Source of the DNA: Thelephora terrestris
Taxonomy: Eukaryota > Basidiomycota > Agaricomycetes > Thelephorales > Thelephoraceae
Direction: 5' to 3'
Assembly (NCBI GenBank): GCA_015956445.1
Contig: WIUZ02000006.1
Coordinates: forward strand, 1 to 64,000
DNA length: 64,000 nucleotides
Below are positions 23,401 through 34,915 of the stretch, in pieces. How positions within the stretch are numbered: the stretch's first letter is position 1; each line of letters starts with the position of its first letter. The translations under genes and the position numbers were made by a program. The notes beneath the pieces were generated by a model, which had not been told where the DNA came from, ran no database searches, and saw only the letters and a program-made list of their open reading frames with translations.

Positions 23401-23771
23401 CAGTAGACGAGGTGATAAGAACCATGTCTGCCGAAGATTTGATCACGTTGATCAAGTTTGTCCGGGATTGGAACTCGAACGCGAAAACGAGCGGGGTCGC
23501 GCAGGAGATCTTATACGCGATCGTGAAGCTTAGGTCCGCAGAGGAGATTATCGAGACGTTGAAGCCTCAAGTCGCTGGGGAGGAGCAATCTACGGACGCG
23601 GGCGGCGGATTGAAGGAGATCGTGGATGGTCTGATACCATATACGGAACGGCATCTCGCGAGGATGGAGAGGCTGATCCAAGAGAGTTACGTCGTCGACT
23701 TCCTGCTAGAGGAAATGGACGAGGGGATGTTGTGCGGCGAGGCGGGCGTCATGGAAGTCGACCTCGTGTAA
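20491..23771 (+). CDS. UTP13: U3 snoRNP WD40 protein UTP13
   Basis: Six exons (20491-20513, 20591-20738, 20826-21688, 21784-22978, 23036-23172, 23234-23771) sum to 968 codons. The protein has two seven-bladed WD40 propellers; repeats are easy to see (GSADGVVKVWDI, GSVDTKIRIFDL, SGSKDSTARVW, GSQDRTIKMWDL, ASGDKTVKLWNI, SSGSDGLVKIWNV). The C-terminal 190 residues form the helical Utp13 domain (EQDFLNYVSLRDYRNAI onward). This architecture identifies UTP13 (human TBL3), a subunit of the UTP-B part of the small-subunit processome that works on 35S pre-rRNA in the nucleolus. It is longer than yeast Utp13 (about 817 residues) because of loops in the second propeller. The donor after the second exon is GTACGT at 20739; the GT two bases earlier would break the frame. 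Confidence 0.92.
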
Positions 23772-23882
23772 AAAGTCACAGCTCTGTTCGGTTGCATATG
23801 TCTCAAAAAACCGTCTGTTGCTATCCGCCCCAGTTGTGATTAATATTGATATACACACCTCCGGTGGGAATTTGATGTTAAT

Positions 23883-25098
23883 CTACCTATCCTCGAGAAA
23901 CTTCCACGGGGTTTCGCCGGGTTCGGGAGCGCTAACTTCACGCCATTGTAAGACACCGGACCTTCGAATTTCCAAGGCGTTGGCGGCGGATTTATGTACT
24001 TGCCCACACGGTTCATTGTACAGCGGTTCGCTGACGTTAGGGTCACATTGAACCTTGAATGAATGCGCCGGATGACGAAATTCGGCAATAAATCCACCGA
24101 AATTACGGAGCGGTGGGATCTTATGCATATGCTCTGCCCTGAACCCACGGAACGTGTGTAGACCTGGCTCGCATCTCTTGTTGCATAGGAGGTCTTCTTG
24201 GTAGCGATCCCCGTGAATACAGTGGTTCCCTCTTAGTTAGAGATGGATGAGGACGTTCAATGCTTAATTCATACTACTCGGGTTTGAGTGCGCAGACCTC
24301 GTTTCCACCACTACAGGTACCTCGTGCACACGTCCCAGATCGATTTCAGAGTTTACAGCTATTGTGTTACGGAATGGGCGGCCCATCGCGGAGGGTCTGA
24401 TATTCCTAGGTTGGTGCGCAAGGTCAAAGGGAAGTCGCTCAAGGTGGTGTCATTCGGCTTGACTATAATCCCCAGTGGGGCAAGGGGGGCATAGATGTCT
24501 GAAATGGGGTGAGAAGAATTAGAGGCGCAGGGCGAAGTCGCTCGCGAGGATTGATGCGTCGTGCCCTCCAAAACTGGGGGAAGACATCGGCAGGCCATAC
24601 GGTTGATCAACCGTTGTACTGGCTGTTTCTATGTGTAGATTGTCGAGGTGGGGGAATAGATAGGTGATTTTGACATTAGGCTAGGAGAACACCCAAGTCT
24701 GAGAGGTCCCAAGCCCGGGACGGAAACGGAGAAGTTTGACCGCGTCAATAAGTGGCTCGGATAGCAGAGAGATCGTGGGGGTATTTCTGAGACCATGACA
24801 GAGACTGACTCGGTATTGTCGGACAGGGCTTGTAAGGCACAGGAAATGACGAGGTCCCTCGGGTAAGATGGAATTGTGGGATGCGCAGGCATGGCTGTCT
24901 TGTACCGCTGTGCGGAGTGAATGAAACCATTGAGCTAGATTGAGCTTCATGGTGCGGAGGGGTGTGTGTTCATGATGAGGCTCGGCGACAAAGGCACCTG
25001 AAAGGCACGGCACGGGAGATCGTCAAGAAGTTGCGGAGGCTATCCTCGTTTAAATGAGAGGCGATCACACAGAACACCTCCTGCGGGAGCTGGTCCAT
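23883..25098 (-). CDS. Putative F-box protein, exon structure unresolved
   Basis: The first exon starts with ATG at 25098 and reads MDQLPQEVFCVIASHLN then DSLRNFLTISRAVPFR, a fair F-box, ending at a GT donor at 24997. The last exon is clear: from about 24230 it encodes HGDRYQEDLLCNKRCEPG, then TFRGFRAEHMHKIPPL, and it ends WKFLEDR with a stop at 23883, resembling the tail of basidiomycete F-box/LRR proteins. Between them, leucine-rich frames occur (YLFPHLDNLHIETA near 24640), but I could not join every exon in one frame. F-box proteins recruit substrates to SCF ubiquitin ligases. It could be a decayed gene, since Agaricomycetes carry many. Confidence 0.4.
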
Positions 25099-25260
25099 TC
25101 CATACACAGCGGTTGGGGTTTTGACTGGGTGGAGTCGTGAGGTGTAGGTTGGGCAGGGTCAACCCCAGGTCAACCCGCTGCTGCGCCAAGCGACGCTGGA
25201 ATTTGCCGAACAGCATTGCAGACGCTGCAGATCCTCACATCAGTCAAAAGTCTGTGCCTG

Positions 25261-26101
25261 TCAGCTGAGTGTACATAATTCCCCCAGCCTCGCCCCTTCT
25301 ACAGCGTTAAACAATAGCAGAATCTCTCCGACTTTGAGATCTACTGTAAAAACTTCGCCCTCTACGATCTTACCATCCTCTATTAACATACGACGGGCGA
25401 CTCCAGGGAGACATCCAACACGGAGAGGCGGGGTAACCCATCGTCCCTCTCGCCAGAAGGCGATGTTTCGGATGGAAGTTTCCATCACTTGGCCGCCAGG
25501 ACGATACAAAATGACATCTTTTGGGGTTCCTGGCTCGACCCCCACGGCCGGTATGCTTACTCGGGCTCGAGCGAGGTTGTATACTTTGCGGTTGGTGGTT
25601 TTTGTGCTTGTGAATATGGAAGGGGATGTTGGTTCCGTGTCAGGGTATACAGAAATCAGGGGCCCCAACAACGGGGAGGAGGAAGTTGGGTTTGATGTCG
25701 CGGCGATGAAAAGATCTTCTGGTTTGCTTAACTTCGGGACGGGTGCAGATTCGATGGAAAATTCCCCCCGTTTTGAATGAACGATGCGGATCTTTAGTGA
25801 AATGAGCCTCGTATGGAATTTTTGCAATACTCTTGTTCAGCACCTTGTAGGGTTGACTCGGATCCTTGCCTTTCAAAGATGCATCACAACGGCGTTCGAG
25901 CCAATGAAGGTCGAACTCCGGTGGTGTAGCCCAAGAATGGGTCTTTGCAGCAGTGGCAAATCGGTCTACCGTATAAGAGAGGAGCAGGTACGGTGATTGT
26001 CTGTCACCGTTACGAGATGTATTCCAATGAGCGGAGAGCAGTGCCTCTCGGTCATATCGGAGGGATGAAATGAGCTGGTAGTCGAGTTCGTCCCCTGACA
26101 T
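25261..26101 (-). CDS. Aminodeoxychorismate lyase (PABA synthesis)
   Basis: Two exons (26101-25844 and 25791-25261), 262 residues, joined in phase 0 through a 52-base intron. The fold-type IV PLP enzyme pattern is present. TKTTNRKVYNLAR holds the expected Schiff-base Lys (the first K, equivalent to K in the KTxxR motif of PabC). PKDVILYRPGGQVMETSIRN follows (the E-T/S-x-x-x-N substrate/PLP loop), then WVTPPLRVGCLPGVARRML. The enzyme releases pyruvate from 4-amino-4-deoxychorismate to give 4-aminobenzoate for folate synthesis. The length fits the fungal family. A branched-chain aminotransferase is excluded by size. The gene is divergent from NBR1 across 540 bases. Confidence 0.85.
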
Positions 26102-26640
26102 GGAGGGAAAGCTTTGATGGAATCAACTAGTGACTCAGATCGAGGACCTCAGAGGTGGCGCGCCACATTCTAGGCTGGACCCAGCCTCAGATTCAGAGCG
26201 AGGAGGCTCGGGGGGATACTTTCGAGGCAGACGTGTCTTCTGTGACCGCCGCAGGCAACCGCAGCCTATCCCCTTGAAATCTGACAAATGGGATCTGCCG
26301 GGCTGCGGCTGCTCTCGGCCACTTGTGACCGGCGGTGGCGCGTCCATCACCGTGCATCTACTATCGTTGGTGGTGGAGTCCATTTCCGCCTTTTGAGAGA
26401 ACATGCAAGCTCATTAGCCAACTGACCCTCGTGCAGCGAGCTTCAGGCACCAACAAGGACGCTTGAACCAATGCCCTTGCAGTTATTTGGACTGACAGGG
26501 GGGATGAGTCGACAACCGTGATGAGCGCGACCTACACGTGACATAGCTCGGGTGTGACCAACTGCGGAGTGGGAGCTTGCGCACTCCTCGACATTTCCTT
26601 ATAACCTTCATCTCCTCTTCCTCTCCTTTCTTCTCCAGTC
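26102..26640. promoter_or_regulatory. Shared upstream region of ADC lyase and NBR1 genes
   Basis: Between two divergent start codons. The NBR1 side ends with a TTATAACC element (about 26600) and a C/T-rich leader directly before the ATG. Short open frames on both strands here (about 26130-26404) mirror each other and show no motif. No gene is supported. Confidence 0.45.
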
Positions 26641-29600
26641 ATGTTCACCGTCAAAGCCTCGTACAAACACGAGACTCGTAAATTCTCATTTGATTCTGAC
26701 TCTTTCCCCGGCTACACTCAGTTGCACGAGCAGGCAAGTTCCCGCCCCGAATGGTCCCTATCCGTAATACTCATCTCCCACTTTCCAGCTTACTCGAGTA
26801 TTCCCTATCACTCACTCTCCGGTTCTTTCTCGCCTGTTCTTCTCACCTCATTCTACAACTCCTGGCACGATCCTCATCGCTATCCGGGTCACCAACGCTG
26901 ATGAATACGAGCGTTGCACCGCCGTCTATCGCAACAAGTCTTGGCCCGGAGCTTCCTTGCGCTTTGTTGTCTTAGAAGATAACACTCGCTCTCCCTCCGT
27001 TGGCTACTGCTTCGCCACCAAGCGAAAGAATGACGAGAAAGACACCGGCGACGAGCCTTCGCAGAAGCGCCTGAGCAGCACCTTCTCTCCCATGTATCCT
27101 TACTATCTACCAACCCCTCCGCCACATACGGTCCCGACCCCTCAGCAAACCCCTGTTCCTTCCCCGTGGGCTACGTTGTCTCAGCGCTCACTTCCGACTC
27201 CACCAAAGTTCACTTTCCCGGTTCCGCCTCCACCCATCTTGTTCCCACAGGTTCCCATGGATGTTGATGCAAATCAGACCGCACAAGCTACCCCGAGGCC
27301 ATCACCAGCTCACTGTTGTGATGTTGCCAAAGCAAAGGGTGATATCCAACTTGCTGCAGTTGACTTCATGAATAACTTTGAGGAGACCATGGTCAGGGCC
27401 TTCGGTCCCAACTACAAACAACAGGGCGCTACGCCCACTCCTGGCCCCGCTTCCTCGGGACCTGCCACGCCACGAGTCGTTATCGATCACGAGATGGACG
27501 CCCCAAGGCCTGTGGAACTACCCGTCCACACAGGAGTCATTTGCGATGTTTGCGAATCGACCGTCCGCGGTGTCAGGCACAAATGTTTAGATTGCCCTGG
27601 TACGAGACACTTGGGACTTTTTTCTTTCCTGGTGTTCATGCCCTTCTCTTTCCAGACTATGACATGTGCACCTCTTGCATCACCAACAGGAGAACCCGCC
27701 ACGCTTTGACCCATGAATTCTTTGAAATCGAGGAGCCCGGTCGCGTTATCGTTCATACCGTCTTCAGCGGCGAAGGCGAGAGAGAAACAAGTCAACCCTC
27801 CACTCCCCCTCGACCTTCGGTCACGGAGTCCGAGTCGCAACCTGTCTTGCATAACGCCGCATGTGACATGTGCGATTCTCAGATCTATGGGGACAGATTT
27901 GTACGTGAGGTCGCGGGTAAAGTGGACCTGTTATTCACGTTTTCCTAGAAATGCTTGGACTGCCCTGATTATGACACATGCACACGCTGCATTGCGTGAG
28001 TGACAACAAACTTCTGTTTCCGTGACGATACTCACCCGTGTCAAAGGATCACACCCGAGCAGCACCCGCACAGCTTTGTCAAGATCGCCGACCCTCAGGC
28101 CCTTATGATCAGGCATCGCCTCCGCGCGCAGCATCCCGCCCGTTGTGATGGCTGCCAGAAGAAGGTCATTGGGATTCGTTACAAGGTGAGGCATTGCTGG
28201 TGCTCGTTGGAGCGCTCAGTTGACCTTCATTCCAGTGCATGGTCTGCCCCGACTACGATCTGTGCGAGAAATGTGAAGCTCATCCGATCCCATACCACCC
28301 ACCCACGCACCACTTGTTGAAGATGAGGACTTCCACCGTGCCCGTCCCTAATCATCCTGGTCCATCTATTTTGGTTCCCGTTCAACCCGCATCCCCACCA
28401 TCTCCAACTCGGTCTGTCGAAACCACGTCTCTGTTTGCGACTCCTCCGGCACCGCCGACGATTGGTCTTGTCCCTGAAGGCTCCCTCATTCCGGACTTGA
28501 ACGTGTTGGTTGAGGAACCTGCATCCTTTCCAACCCCCACCGTAAAGCTCGTCGATGCTCCGCTCACAGATGCCCCAGCTGTTGACCCCCAGGAGAAGGA
28601 ATCCAGCTTCCCCGGAACATTTGAGCCAGATGAGGAGCCCTTTCTCCGAAACCTGGACCTGGAACGTGGTCTTGGGGACCTGAACTTTGAGCGAGACTTT
28701 GCACAGTGGTTCAATGCTGCAGCTGACGCGAAGTCCGACACCGCTGTTGCTCCACAGCCCACCGTTGAAGAATCCGGCACGATTGTTAACCCCGAGCCAG
28801 TTGAAATGTCCCAAGCTGCGCCAGCTTCTCCTGTCATGTCTGAGAGGGCTGTCCAGCCTGTATCCTCCCCCGTCCCAGAGTCTCCCCTTCGAGGCACGTT
28901 CATCTCTGACAACAACATCTCCGACGGACACCTGCTCCCGCCTGGCGCCGAATTCGTCAAGTCCTGGAAGATGCTCAATGATGGGGTTCGTGATTGGCCC
29001 GAGTCCACTCAGTTGGTTTTCGTTGCGGGTGACAAATTGGTGAGCGATGAGAATACCGTGGTTAAGGTTGGGAAAGTTGCTGCTGGTGAGGAAATCGATA
29101 TCTGGACCGGAGACATGAAGGTGCGTCTTCTGCTCTCTATGCAATGGCGCGTGTTATTCATTTTTCGTAGGCCCCCGAGAACCCTGGAAAATATGTCAGC
29201 TATTGGAGGCTCAACGATGGGAATGGCAACCACTTCGGACATTCACTGTGGGCTGAGTGCGTCGCGCCTTTTCTTCCTCTCCTGAATCCTCGCCTAAATG
29301 TCCTCCTAGCATCACTGTAAGCGAGCCTCAGAACTCTTCTGATGATGAAGGAGCGCTCTCTTCCTCTTCCTTGATCACTATGCCCCACGCCGCTCCCGAA
29401 AAGTCCTCTGCCCCATCGGTCGGACCCGTTACTCTCGCTGCTACTGCGACCCGTGCCAATACCACGATCACGGCCACCACCGACACCCTTTCAGACGTCG
29501 GAAGCGACGATTCTGACTTGTCCATCGTCGATGTACCATCCAGTCCATCTCTCAGCTCTGCACACTCCGACGCTTTTGAGGACCCACACGAGGAGCCCGC

Positions 29601-29694
29601 TCCTGCTCCTCCCACCCCTGCTCATGGCGGTAATAGCGCTTCGACCTCTAATGGCGATTTCGTGGTTTTGTACGAGACTGAGACTGATGATTGA
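26641..29694 (+). CDS. NBR1-type selective autophagy receptor
   Basis: Eight exons sum to 897 codons. The N-terminal 90 residues form a PB1-like domain (MFTVKASYKHETRKFSF, a basic type-B face, then LRFVVLED). After a Pro-rich linker come three ZZ zinc fingers, each with the C-x2-C and CPDYD-x-C pattern (from about 27541, 27865 and 28140). A Ser/Pro/Glu linker precedes the NBR1/FW (four-tryptophan) domain (GTFISDNNISDG, FVKSWKMLNDG, DWPESTQLVF, YVSYWRLNDG, FGHSLWADI). Near the C terminus GDFVVLYETETDD is a candidate Atg8-interacting motif. NBR1 proteins bind cargo or its receptors and Atg8. The first intron starts with GC (26734), confirmed by frame and PB1 continuity. No UBA domain is seen, as in fungal Nbr1. 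Confidence 0.87.
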
Positions 29695-30164
29695 ACCTCG
29701 GGCATTGTTTGTTGAATTGTTCTCACTTGGCTCCATGTATGGTACGCATCGCTCTCATTGCAGCGGGACCACTTTGATAGAGTTGGCTCCTGGCTATCTT
29801 TTGTTCTTGTATTTTAACACTCATCAAGAAACTCATCCCCATGGCTTTGCCTATCACTCGGCGAACCATGCATTCTGCCCTCCCCTTTCTTGTCACGTTG
29901 TACAGTATTATTGAAACCATGTCTTTTTCGTGTCGCAATATTCGCGATGATAGTGACGGAATATATCGAGATCCGTTTTCCATTGCCCGTAATTCGCAAT
30001 GGCCCTACATAGTTCACTGCGCGGCCTACTCGTTGGACGAGTTTTTTGCAAGTCGTTGTGGGAGATGTGAGGATCAAGTCCTGCTTTGGGCATCATCGAC
30101 ATGCAAGGACGTATTATACAACAAGTGGTGAAGAAGGACTTGCGTCAACCTCCTAATTTCACAA
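29695..30164. other. Convergent 3' region between NBR1 and LSG1
   Basis: The two genes end facing each other 470 bases apart. The sequence is T-rich near 29790-29840 (likely NBR1 3' end). The short open frames on both strands have no motif. Confidence 0.5.
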
Positions 30165-32555
30165 TCATTCAAAACCCTTTCCGCTCCGCTGTTTCGTCTT
30201 CGTCTTCTTGTGATGTTTCTTCCCCAAAATTTGTGTCGCCTGCATCCGCGCTGCAACCTCGGCCCCACTCAAAGGCCGTCCATCGTCGCCGATCCCGAAC
30301 TGATGTGGAAACATCCTCACTCTCGAAAATGTTGAGCCGTTCTGATCGCCCCCGCTCTGGATGAACGGCCTCGATTCCCCACCGAACGCGTTCGACTCAA
30401 AGAATTCGTGGTCCAGGGCGTTCACTCGCCCCGAACCCTTTGAGTTGGATGCGGATGGCGAATGTGAGGGGGCGGATCCGTCTGCTGTGGACACAGGGAC
30501 GGGATTTGAAGCGATGAAGGTGACGGAATCTTTTCCGACTCGTGTTGTGGGTGCGCGTTTCTTGCCAGCTACGCGTTCCAGGGAGATTACCCGCGTCTCC
30601 TCGTTGAACTCGACCGGGTCTATGTCGGTCGGCGGGTGGCAGTACAACAGTTTTGCGTTGACGTAGTCTTTGAGGATGTAACGGGCTGCACGGGCCTCGT
30701 CTGGCGTACCTTGTCCGGCTCGTGAGAATCCCCGGGCGACTGGAATCACGAGTTAGCAACGGACTGTATCGATCGGAAGAGAGGAGGTACCCGCGTAGGT
30801 GGACAGAAGGTCTTCTGCACGCAGCACACCATCGCCTCCATCCTCGACACCCTTTACTTGTATGTCCAAACCATACGTAGCCTCAAGGACCTCCTTCATG
30901 ATCCGCTTGATAACCAGAGTAGTCGGGCCCGTATACTCCCGCATCTGGTCAATAGGAAGTATACCATCGCAGACCATAGATGCTTTTGTCGTCGCGAACT
31001 GCGGGAAAACCAGACCGGGACAATCGCAGAGAGTGATAGTAGATGAGAGGTTGATCGTTTGGAAGTGTTTGGTCTTTCCCGGTGTCGATGAAACGCTGAC
31101 TTTCTTTTCACCGATAAGAGCGTTGATAGTGCTGGACTTTCCGACGTTGGGATAGCCAACCAGACCGACTACTAGTTTGGTGGGATGAGCACCTGTAGCA
31201 TCCTTGAAGGCTGAAGGCGTTAAAACGTTAGCTTGGTAGACTCCAGGTGTTGAATGCCATACTTGTCAGATCTGGTGCCACTCGGAAGAATAAGTCCTCT
31301 AGTTCAAGTACAGAAAGCACTCGTGTACGAGGGTCCCGAGCATCCTCTGAGTCTTCTTCCAGGGGGAGTCGGAACTGTAGACCACTCTCATGAGGGTCGG
31401 GCACCTCGTCTTCAGGAGTCTTTGGATCATCCTCGTCATCACTTCCGCTAGAATCTCCTTCATCGGCGGGTCCTTGCTCCGTTTTGGCTAATTCCGCCTC
31501 GCGACGCAGCTCTTGAAGGGCGGTGGCATTAGCGGCGGAGAAGAACGCATATCTGACGCTTTTTTGGTCGAAATAATCTGCCCACAGTCGCCTGTCTATT
31601 GATCAGCGTGGCCCGGGTTTCGAGGATTGATTGCTTACCGCTGCCTCGCTGTTAAAAGATCGGATTTGTTGATGAGAAGGAGATTACGCCTCAGCCCACG
31701 CCCGGTTCCCTGTTCGCCTTCGGGACCCTCGACATCTAACACATAGGATTCTAGATCTTCGCATCGGAAGTTAAGCGGGTTCCGGGCATCGACAATTTGC
31801 ACGACGAGGTGTGAGCGCTCCAAAACTCTCCAAAGCTGACGCCACACTTCTATATTCCTTTCAAATGGAGTGAGAAGAAATTTGTCCCGATCCTGAAGCC
31901 TAGACAAGTCAAAGTGTGTAAAATATCCCAGCAAATCAGGGGACGAACTCGGCTAAGCCCCTTCTCCATTCTAAGAAGGCATCTTTCTCTTGTCGATCCA
32001 ACTGTGGGGTAGTCAAGCCTCGTTTCCAAGCCGGCCGTCGCGGAACCCGCAGTCGTTGTCTGTTTTCAGTTTGTTTCTTGAGTGCAGAGCGCTCATCCTC
32101 CTCGCTTAGTAAGTGAGGGTTATGGCTTGCGACGGAGGGCGAGCTGACGACCTTGACGTTCCTTCGTTCTGGTGTTCACGTCGGAAAAGCAGATAGATCA
32201 TCATCCGAGAGGTTGACTGACCTGCAGTGAACTCAAGACCGGCCAATGTAGCGGTGCTCAAAAATTCGTCCAAGTCACGTTCTTGGGTCACAGATTTTAA
32301 TCGGCTGGAGTTATCGATGTCTGTGGTATACTGATGGGTGCTAGGGGCATGAGCGTCCAGGTTCTGTGGGTTAATGACCACATAGGCTCACAAGACCAGA
32401 TTCATTCCGCTCCCGGGAATCTTTGACTTGTTTGTTGATGATCGCACGTCCCAGACCGCTAGCATTATTGTTCCGTTTCGGGGGTGTCTAGCGTGAGCAT
32501 GAGAAGTTGATGCTGGTCGAAACCCACGAGGAGGGTACCTCCAGACACTCACCAT
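30165..32555 (-). CDS. LSG1: Large-subunit GTPase LSG1
   Basis: Eight exons sum to 671 codons. The start codon alone forms the coding part of the first exon (32553-32555, directly followed by a GTGAGT donor). The second exon (32487-32392) begins TPPKRNN and has GLGRAIINKQVK. The N-terminal block SVTQERDLDEFLSTA is typical of LSG1. The GTPase is circularly permuted: G4 (LLINKSDLL) precedes G1 (GYPNVGKSSTINAL), and G3 (CDCPGLVFP) follows. A long acidic insert lies between G4 and G1. The basic tail KKHHKKTKTKQRSGKGF is also typical. LSG1 acts in the cytoplasm, where it releases NMD3 from nascent 60S subunits. Size matches yeast (640 residues). The start is divergent from the FHA kinase gene. Confidence 0.93.
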
Positions 32556-32653
32556 GACGGGGGTAGAAGGAAGACTTGCACAACACGTGATCATTAAAAT
32601 CTCCCTTGATCCTTGACTCCCACCACCAGTCCAACTGACTCAGGTTTATCGAA
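32556..32653. promoter_or_regulatory. Compact bidirectional promoter, LSG1 / FHA kinase
   Basis: Only about 98 bases separate the two start codons, so the 5' leaders must lie inside or overlap this space and the regulatory sites are probably shared. The segment has no TATA box on either strand. Confidence 0.5.
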
Positions 32654-34915
32654 ATGGTCTCCGGGATTTTCAAGAGTGCGGACAGATTCGCGACCACCAC
32701 ATGGAGACAGCCGTCCTCGTCAGAAATTTCGTCTCCTCCGTCTGAGTTGTGCGCGAAGTTCCTCACAACAAACAAGGACGGGGAGAGGGAAGGTGCGAGA
32801 CAGAACGGAACTTTTAGACTACTTGACTGGACCCTCCTTCAGCTCTACTCCTGACGCTTGATAAACCGGTGATAATCGGACGGAATCCCGCGCAGTGGTA
32901 CGTCTCATCTCGGTCTTACCGGTCTGGGGTAATTAACGCTACCATGCACCAGTGGATACGTGATACCAGATCTGGTGGTATCCAGCATCCATTGTAAACT
33001 TTACGCGTAGGCACAACGTGAAACATGCAAATCGAGGCGCATATACTCACCTTCTGGTAGTGTTCAAGTACACCCAGGCGGTTTCGTCATATCCTGCCAA
33101 GTGAGCCTTCAAGCTTCACGATTCATATCTCCCGTATCACTGATCTATTACCAGGACCTTTCAACAAATGGCACTCTCCTCAACGGCCATCGCATTCGCA
33201 AGGCGTCCGTTATTCTGGTGGACGGAGACACCATCGAAATACCATCTTCTCAGAGTTTGAATTCCGTTTCCATCCACTTTGACTGGCTTTCACGTCTCTC
33301 GTAGAGTTTCAGTGTTTATTTTCCTTCAAGACACCCAGGGAGAAGGCGCATATATTTGAGCCTACGCCTCCTATTGAGACTGCCCATAAGGTATTCCCTC
33401 TTTAACCTCATCAACACATATCCCTCTAACGTAAGGGTGAGACAATCGGAAAGTATACGGTCACGTCGCATTGCCTCGGAAGCGGAAGCTTTGCTACAGT
33501 CCATCTCGCATTCGATCGAGTGAACCACCGCCAAGTGGCATGCAAGACCATCAAGACAAAGAAAGGACATGAGGTGGATAAAGTCTACAAGGAAGTCGGG
33601 ATCCTCACTGGACTGAATCATGTAAGTCACTCGCATTTAACAACTCAGCCCCGCCGACCGTCCTTCGCGCATCCAGCCAAACATCAACCGTGTATTCGAC
33701 CTCGAGCAAGATGGCGCATTTCTGTGAGCCTACTTTGCGACCAAGGCCCACGATGATTCAAATGTTTGCCAGGCACATATTTCTGCAACTCTGCACGGGC
33801 GGTGATTTATTTAGCTACATCATAAGTCACGTCAAGACATCATATCGACTCTGCGAAAGTGAAGCGAAGTACATCATGTTCCAAATACTTACCGGGGTCA
33901 AGTACCTTCACGACAAGAAAATATCGCACCGAGGTGACAACCACTTTCACCCCAGCGGTGAGACCTCGCGGGCTAACTAGATCTAGATTTGAAGGTATCG
34001 AACCCAGACGTCGAGCCTATGCTTACGAACCCCGCTTACGATGTAAACATAGCCTGAAAACATATTGCTGTGTAACCCAGGTATTAGTTCCGTATTCGTT
34101 CATCTGATCCATGTTGACAGCCACTTCCAGGTCCATACCCACACATCCAGGTATTAGCCCCTCTTTCATCTTCCTGTCTTGCTAGTATGCTGTGTATTAT
34201 ACAGATCGCAGATTTTGGCCTGGCAAGACCCAAGGCATATCAAAAAACTATGAGTAGGTGCTCGCTCGTTCACAAACTTCGTTGACCCTGACTTTCCAGA
34301 CGTCTGTGGGACCGTGAGCTATTTACCACCAGAGGGAATTCTGGCGATGGACAACCACCGACTTGGATATGTGAGTACAATCATGCTAATCTGATCACTT
34401 CACGGAATATAGTTTTCAGGTTGGGATGCCTTCTGATTGCTGGAGTGCTGGAGTGATGCTATACATCATGCTCGCGTGCGTTGCTCTTCACGATCTTCGT
34501 CCGCTGCGAGCCTGAGGCCCCCACGCGCAGTGGTTACCACCCGTTCGATTTTTCGAGAGGATCCTCTTGCAAATCTTGGTGGCCTTCAGCTGAAGTTATC
34601 TCACAAAAGAACGCAGAGCCACAAGTTCATGCCTCGCAAGATCCGTCTCAATCCCAGTGGGAGTCCGCATCGGCCTCGGAGAAAGGCGAAGGCGTGGTTA
34701 AAAAACGCATCATAGACGGGCATGTGGACTTTCGCGACAGGATCTGGACCGAGGAGGTGAGTCAGGAAGCGCGGGAACTGGTGACGATGCTTCTGGTCTA
34801 TGACTATCTCGAACGCGCGACGGTATATGGCGCTCTGAGGTCTTTGTGGATTGTTCGAGACGAAGATGCTTTGAGGGACGCCTATCGAAAAAGGATATCC
34901 ACGGAGCCGTTCTGA
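32654..34915 (+). CDS. FHA-domain Ser/Thr kinase, Chk2/Rad53 family
   Basis: At least 15 exons with introns of 45-70 bases. The FHA domain spans four exons: VIIGRNPAQC, VVSSIHCKLYA (the conserved S-x-x-H), DLSTNGTLLNG (N-G) and DGDTIEIPSS. The kinase follows with the Gly loop LGSGSFATVHLA, catalytic Lys in VACKTIK, HRDLK (split over an 8-base exon at 33987-33994), PENILL, DFGLARP and the Chk2-like VCGTVSYLPPEG. YHPFDF and IWTEEVSQEARELVTMLL complete the C lobe. FHA followed by kinase is the order of Rad53, Cds1 and Chk2, the DNA-damage and replication checkpoint effectors of the nucleus. The start at 32654 (MVSGIFKSADRF) is the first ATG that splices in frame; the N-terminal SQ/TQ region is short. 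Confidence 0.88.

Noticed and set aside
28227-29144. 305-codon minus-strand frame
   Set aside because: Antisense to the NBR1 gene, whose ZZ and FW domains are clear on the plus strand.
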